Assembly (NCBI GenBank): GCA_015494815.1
Contig: WGAK01000196.1
Span: forward strand, 1 to 7,307
Origin: Anaerolineales bacterium
Lineage (GTDB): Bacteria > Chloroflexota > Anaerolineae > Anaerolineales > DRMV01
Reading direction: 5' to 3'
Length of the DNA: 7,307 nucleotides
Below, in pieces: positions 4,443 to 7,307 of the stretch. The notes under the pieces are model-generated. The model saw only the letters and a program-made list of their open reading frames with translations, did not search any database and had not been told where the DNA came from. A program made the translations under genes and the position numbers. Each line of letters begins with the position of its first letter. The stretch's first letter is position 1.

Positions 4443-7307
4443 TTATCGATTGGATTGCGGCCACTCCAACCCATACAGCCCCGCCACGCGCTCGTCAATC
4501 TCCCTTTCCAGGGCGGCGATGCGTTCGGTGAGTTCGGCGGTTTCTTCGTGGGCGGCGCGGTAGAGGGCCGGGTCGGGGTTGGGCAGGCGGCGCGCCCGGC
4601 GCAGGAATTCGGCCTCGCTCAACGCCCAGGGCCGCTCCAGGGGGTTGCGGCTGTTGGACGCCGCCGGTCCCAGTCCCAGCGCCTGCAGGAAGGCCTCCAC
4701 CCGCGCCCGGCGTGTCATATGTAGCTTTTGAATTCGTTGCACCACAGTTTCTATGGCTCTGCGTTCCGCCGAAGAGGGGCTGTGGGGGATAGGTAGCGTT
4801 TCTATGTGATGTCCGAAAAAGCGAAGCCGCCCCCCTTGTTCTTCGTCGCCTAAAACAGAGGCTATGCCTTTCATATACTGAAAGGCCAATGATGAATTCA
4901 GTACGCCAAGCAAGAACCAATCTTCAATCGGAATCAAGTAGGTGGTGTTTGCACTAAAGAATCCTTGGGTGTCAAGGTAAAATCGTGGCCGTTTCCCAAT
5001 ATCAGGGTAAACGATTTTGGGCTGTTTAAAGGCCTCGTAGTAATCCACCGTGTCCTGGATTTCATACCAGGCATAGTGACCCGGCTTACGCCCCGGCCAT
5101 TTCCCTTGGGTGGTCCGGTCCCAGTCGTGCGGTTCGGGCTCCAATCGTTCACGGTATTGCGCCAAATGGGCCAACACAGCCGGATATTCCTCAATGGCGA
5201 TGCCCCGGCGGGCGAAGATGAGGTAGCGCTCACGGAAGTGGAGTTCGTAATGCCGCACATCGTCGCCTCTGAGGAGAGGCTGGATAACGTCCGCACTGCG
5301 GGGGTCCTTCTCGATCAAGCGGTCGCGGGTGACACGGTTGATAATGAAGGCCTTGTTATATCCTGTTTTAATGCCAAAGTAGATTTTCCCCTGCACATAC
5401 TCTCCCAACGCCACACCGCGGCGTTCCATCTGTTCGCGCAGGGCAGCGGTGCGGCGGCTGACCAGGCGCGGCTTGCCCGGGCCGAATTGCTTGGCCGGCA
5501 ACACCTTGGCCACCCGCGCCACATAGGCCCGCAGGCCCTCGGCGTAGGCCTCCTCCAGGCTTTTGACCACCGCCCAAGTGGTGGGCCGGCCGTCCCGCGG
5601 CAGTTTCTGCCAGAGGAAAATGGCCGGGAAGGTGGCCGCACTCTGGAAGACGGGCAATTCGCCGAAGTCCACCACCAGGTGGAATGCCTGGCTGTCAAGC
5701 AGGTGGCGGCGCAGTTTCTCGCCGTACCCGGCCCGCAGCCACTTGTTGGAGGCAATGAAGCAGGCCACGCCGCCCCGATGCAGCAGTTGGTGGGCGCGGG
5801 CGAAGAAATACACATACAGGTCGGCTGTGCCGCTGTACACCTGGGGGTAGAGGGGCTTGAGGCGCTGCTTGTACGCGCCCAATAGTTCCTGGCGCACATA
5901 GGGCGGGTTGGTGAGCACGATGTCGAAGCCGCCGGGGTCGGGCGGCGGGGTGAGTTCCATTTGCCCGTCTGCCTCGTTGACGATGGGAACCAGGCTGCCG
6001 CGTAATGTTTGGATTACTTCGCGCGGCAGGAATACTTCTGCAAATTCCACGGCCCAGTCGAAATCTCGCCTTGCAGACGTATCACGCGGTGTGCGCCCTA
6101 ACCACTGCTGAATGGTGTTGTGTTTTTCTTCAATGGCTTGGAGTAACTGCTGCTTTTCTTCGCTGTGAGCGGTAAGGTATTGGCCTTTGAGTTCGGCAAA
6201 CTCCACCAAAAGTTGAAAGCGGAACCCTTGCAATAAACTGGCTGCTTGGGAGGGGTCCGGCCCGGTAAGGCTGTCGCCCACCTCGATTTTGAAGTCCAGG
6301 TTGGGCAGGGGTGGGGGCGTCTCGCCCTCGTAGTCCACGATGAGGGAAAGCCACAGCCGCAACCGGGCGATATTCACGGCAAAGGGGTCCAAGTCCACAC
6401 CGTAGAGGTTGTGCTGGATGATTTCCAGTTTGCGCTGATAGACCGAATCGGAATCCAGGCGGTGGCGGGCGAAGAGGGCGTCGCGCAGATCCAGGAGGCC
6501 GTGCAGCATGCCCAGAAGGTAAGCGCCGGACCCGCAGGCGGGGTCGCACACCCGGACCTCCCGCAGGGACTGCAACACTCTTTCGGGATGGTGCAGCCCC
6601 TCGGTGTCCTGTGTGAAGACGAAGGCTTCCAGCGCGGCGGCTTCCTCTTGGGGCAGGCGCTCTTTGAGGTAGTGGAACAGGGCTTCCTGGGCCATGAAGG
6701 CCACGATTTCCTTGGGCGTGTAGTAAGAGCCGGTGTCGTGGCGACCGGTGATTGTCTCCTCGAACATCTTGCCCAGCATCTCGGGATCCACGGCCACTTC
6801 CACATCCAGGGGCGTGGACTCGGCCACGGTGAAGTTGAAGCGGTAGAGCAATTGCTCGAGGACGGCCTCGACCACAGGGTCGGGGAAGAAGAAGGCCTCG
6901 TCGTCGGCCTCGCGCTCGAACAGGCCGCCGTTGAGATAAGGCACCTCGCCGATGAGTTCACGCAGCATCCGGAAAGCGGGGTCGTCGCGCTCGTCGCGGG
7001 AGCGGTCGTTGTTCAGGCCCCAGAAAAAGAGGGTGTTCAGCCGCTCGCGGTGGAAGGTGCCCTGGGGTTCGCGGGGGCCGCGGGCGCGGTAGTCTTCCCA
7101 GAGGGCGCGCAGGTAATCGCTGCGGCCCTGAAAACGCAGCCAGCCCTTGCGCTCCAGAAAAGCCAGGAACACCAGGCGGTTGAAGAAGCGCTGGGTGTAG
7201 AGTTGCTTCTGCTCGTCGGGCCAGTCCAGGTTGATGCTGGCCTTGGCGGCCTCGAACAGGCGGTGGTATTCGCGGAAGAAGTCGCGGGTGACCGGTTCAA
7301 CGCTGAA
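4443..7307 (-). CDS. Eco57I/TaqI-type N6-adenine DNA methyltransferase (5' end outside window)
   Basis: The frame is open from the right window edge to TAA at 4443-4445, giving 954 visible residues. A GTG at 7172 is in frame, but homologous-looking sequence continues upstream (EPVTRDFFREYHRLFE, QRFFNRLVFLAFLERKGWL), so the gene starts outside. Seen in order, numbered from the window edge: GSYYTP (193-198), SAM-binding motif I DPACGSGAYLL (255-265), YGVDLDPFAVNIARLRLWL (from 302), catalytic NPPY (467-470), SNKWL (520-524), the recognition-region box FGIKTGYNKAFII (644-656), LNSSLAFQYMK (about 796-806), ETLPIP (about 834) and a C-terminal coiled coil ending LYGL. DPACGSG before NPPY defines the gamma class acting on the amino group of adenine. 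It probably provides self-marking for the cassette. No nuclease domain is visible, but one could sit in the missing N-terminus, as in type IIG enzymes. G+C falls in the recognition region. Confidence 0.93.
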   Translation of the reverse strand, partial: FSVEPVTRDFFREYHRLFEAAKASINLDWPDEQKQLYTQRFFNRLVFLAFLERKGWLRFQGRSDYLRALWEDYRARGPREPQGTFHRERLNTLFFWGLNNDRSRDERDDPAFRMLRELIGEVPYLNGGLFEREADDEAFFFPDPVVEAVLEQLLYRFNFTVAESTPLDVEVAVDPEMLGKMFEETITGRHDTGSYYTPKEIVAFMAQEALFHYLKERLPQEEAAALEAFVFTQDTEGLHHPERVLQSLREVRVCDPACGSGAYLLGMLHGLLDLRDALFARHRLDSDSVYQRKLEIIQHNLYGVDLDPFAVNIARLRLWLSLIVDYEGETPPPLPNLDFKIEVGDSLTGPDPSQAASLLQGFRFQLLVEFAELKGQYLTAHSEEKQQLLQAIEEKHNTIQQWLGRTPRDTSARRDFDWAVEFAEVFLPREVIQTLRGSLVPIVNEADGQMELTPPPDPGGFDIVLTNPPYVRQELLGAYKQRLKPLYPQVYSGTADLYVYFFARAHQLLHRGGVACFIASNKWLRAGYGEKLRRHLLDSQAFHLVVDFGELPVFQSAATFPAIFLWQKLPRDGRPTTWAVVKSLEEAYAEGLRAYVARVAKVLPAKQFGPGKPRLVSRRTAALREQMERRGVALGEYVQGKIYFGIKTGYNKAFIINRVTRDRLIEKDPRSADVIQPLLRGDDVRHYELHFRERYLIFARRGIAIEEYPAVLAHLAQYRERLEPEPHDWDRTTQGKWPGRKPGHYAWYEIQDTVDYYEAFKQPKIVYPDIGKRPRFYLDTQGFFSANTTYLIPIEDWFLLGVLNSSLAFQYMKGIASVLGDEEQGGRLRFFGHHIETLPIPHSPSSAERRAIETVVQRIQKLHMTRRARVEAFLQALGLGPAASNSRNPLERPWALSEAEFLRRARRLPNPDPALYRAAHEETAELTERIAALEREIDERVAGLYGLEWPQSNR

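Noticed and set aside
4346..4531. A 61-codon plus-strand frame starting with GTG at 4346, behind the promoter and an AAGGA.
   Set aside because: It runs through the intrinsic terminator and then antisense into the methyltransferase gene. The composition looks random and the start is a weak GTG within the structured segment. A non-coding RNA explains the stretch better.
7037..7172. GTG at 7172 as the true start of the methyltransferase.
   Set aside because: The reading frame stays open to the window edge and the residues upstream (VTRDFFREYHRLFE and QRFFNRLV) look like conserved family sequence, so the gene begins outside.
1..7307. CRISPR arrays, insertion sequences, attachment sites.
   Set aside because: I saw no regularly spaced repeats, no transposase or integrase motifs and no long inverted repeats in the window.

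Overview
The window is a GC-rich stretch (roughly 60% G+C by eye) of bacterial DNA. It holds three genes, all on the minus strand and read right to left, plus one short intergenic region of unusual structure. The strong Shine-Dalgarno sequences, the 12-bp gene spacing and the bacterial gene families point to Bacteria. The codon style would fit Chloroflexota or a similar GC-rich lineage, but that is only a guess.

Layout in order of transcription: (1) 7307-4443, an Eco57I/TaqI-type N6-adenine DNA methyltransferase with a C-terminal target-recognition region, whose 5' end lies outside the window; (2) 4266-3328, a 312-residue protein with an N-terminal PD-(D/E)XK-like nuclease fold and a C-terminal DUF4268-type region; (3) 3315-1, a very large open frame (1105 codons without a stop, running off the left edge) that fuses a phospholipase-D-type nuclease domain to a SNF2-class superfamily 2 helicase. 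The long plus-strand open frames opposite the helicase gene are codon-register shadows and were left out.

The parts (methyltransferase, candidate nuclease, helicase with its own nuclease domain) fit a restriction-modification-like anti-phage cassette. The methyltransferase would mark self DNA, and the helicase/nuclease pair would act on unmarked DNA. The composition overlaps with class 1 DISARM (SNF2, PLD, N6-methyltransferase), but here the PLD domain is fused to the helicase, a DUF4268 protein is present, and no DrmA or DrmB is visible. It is therefore better described as a candidate, possibly uncatalogued, defence system.

The only sizeable non-coding stretch is 4267-4442 (176 bp), between genes 1 and 2. 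On the plus strand, against all the genes, it carries a near-consensus sigma-70-type promoter (TTGACA, 17-bp spacer, TGC-TATAGA). About 75 bp later comes a hairpin plus T-tract terminator, with a perfect 8-bp hairpin in between. This looks like a small structured RNA gene embedded in the cassette and is the most novel item here.
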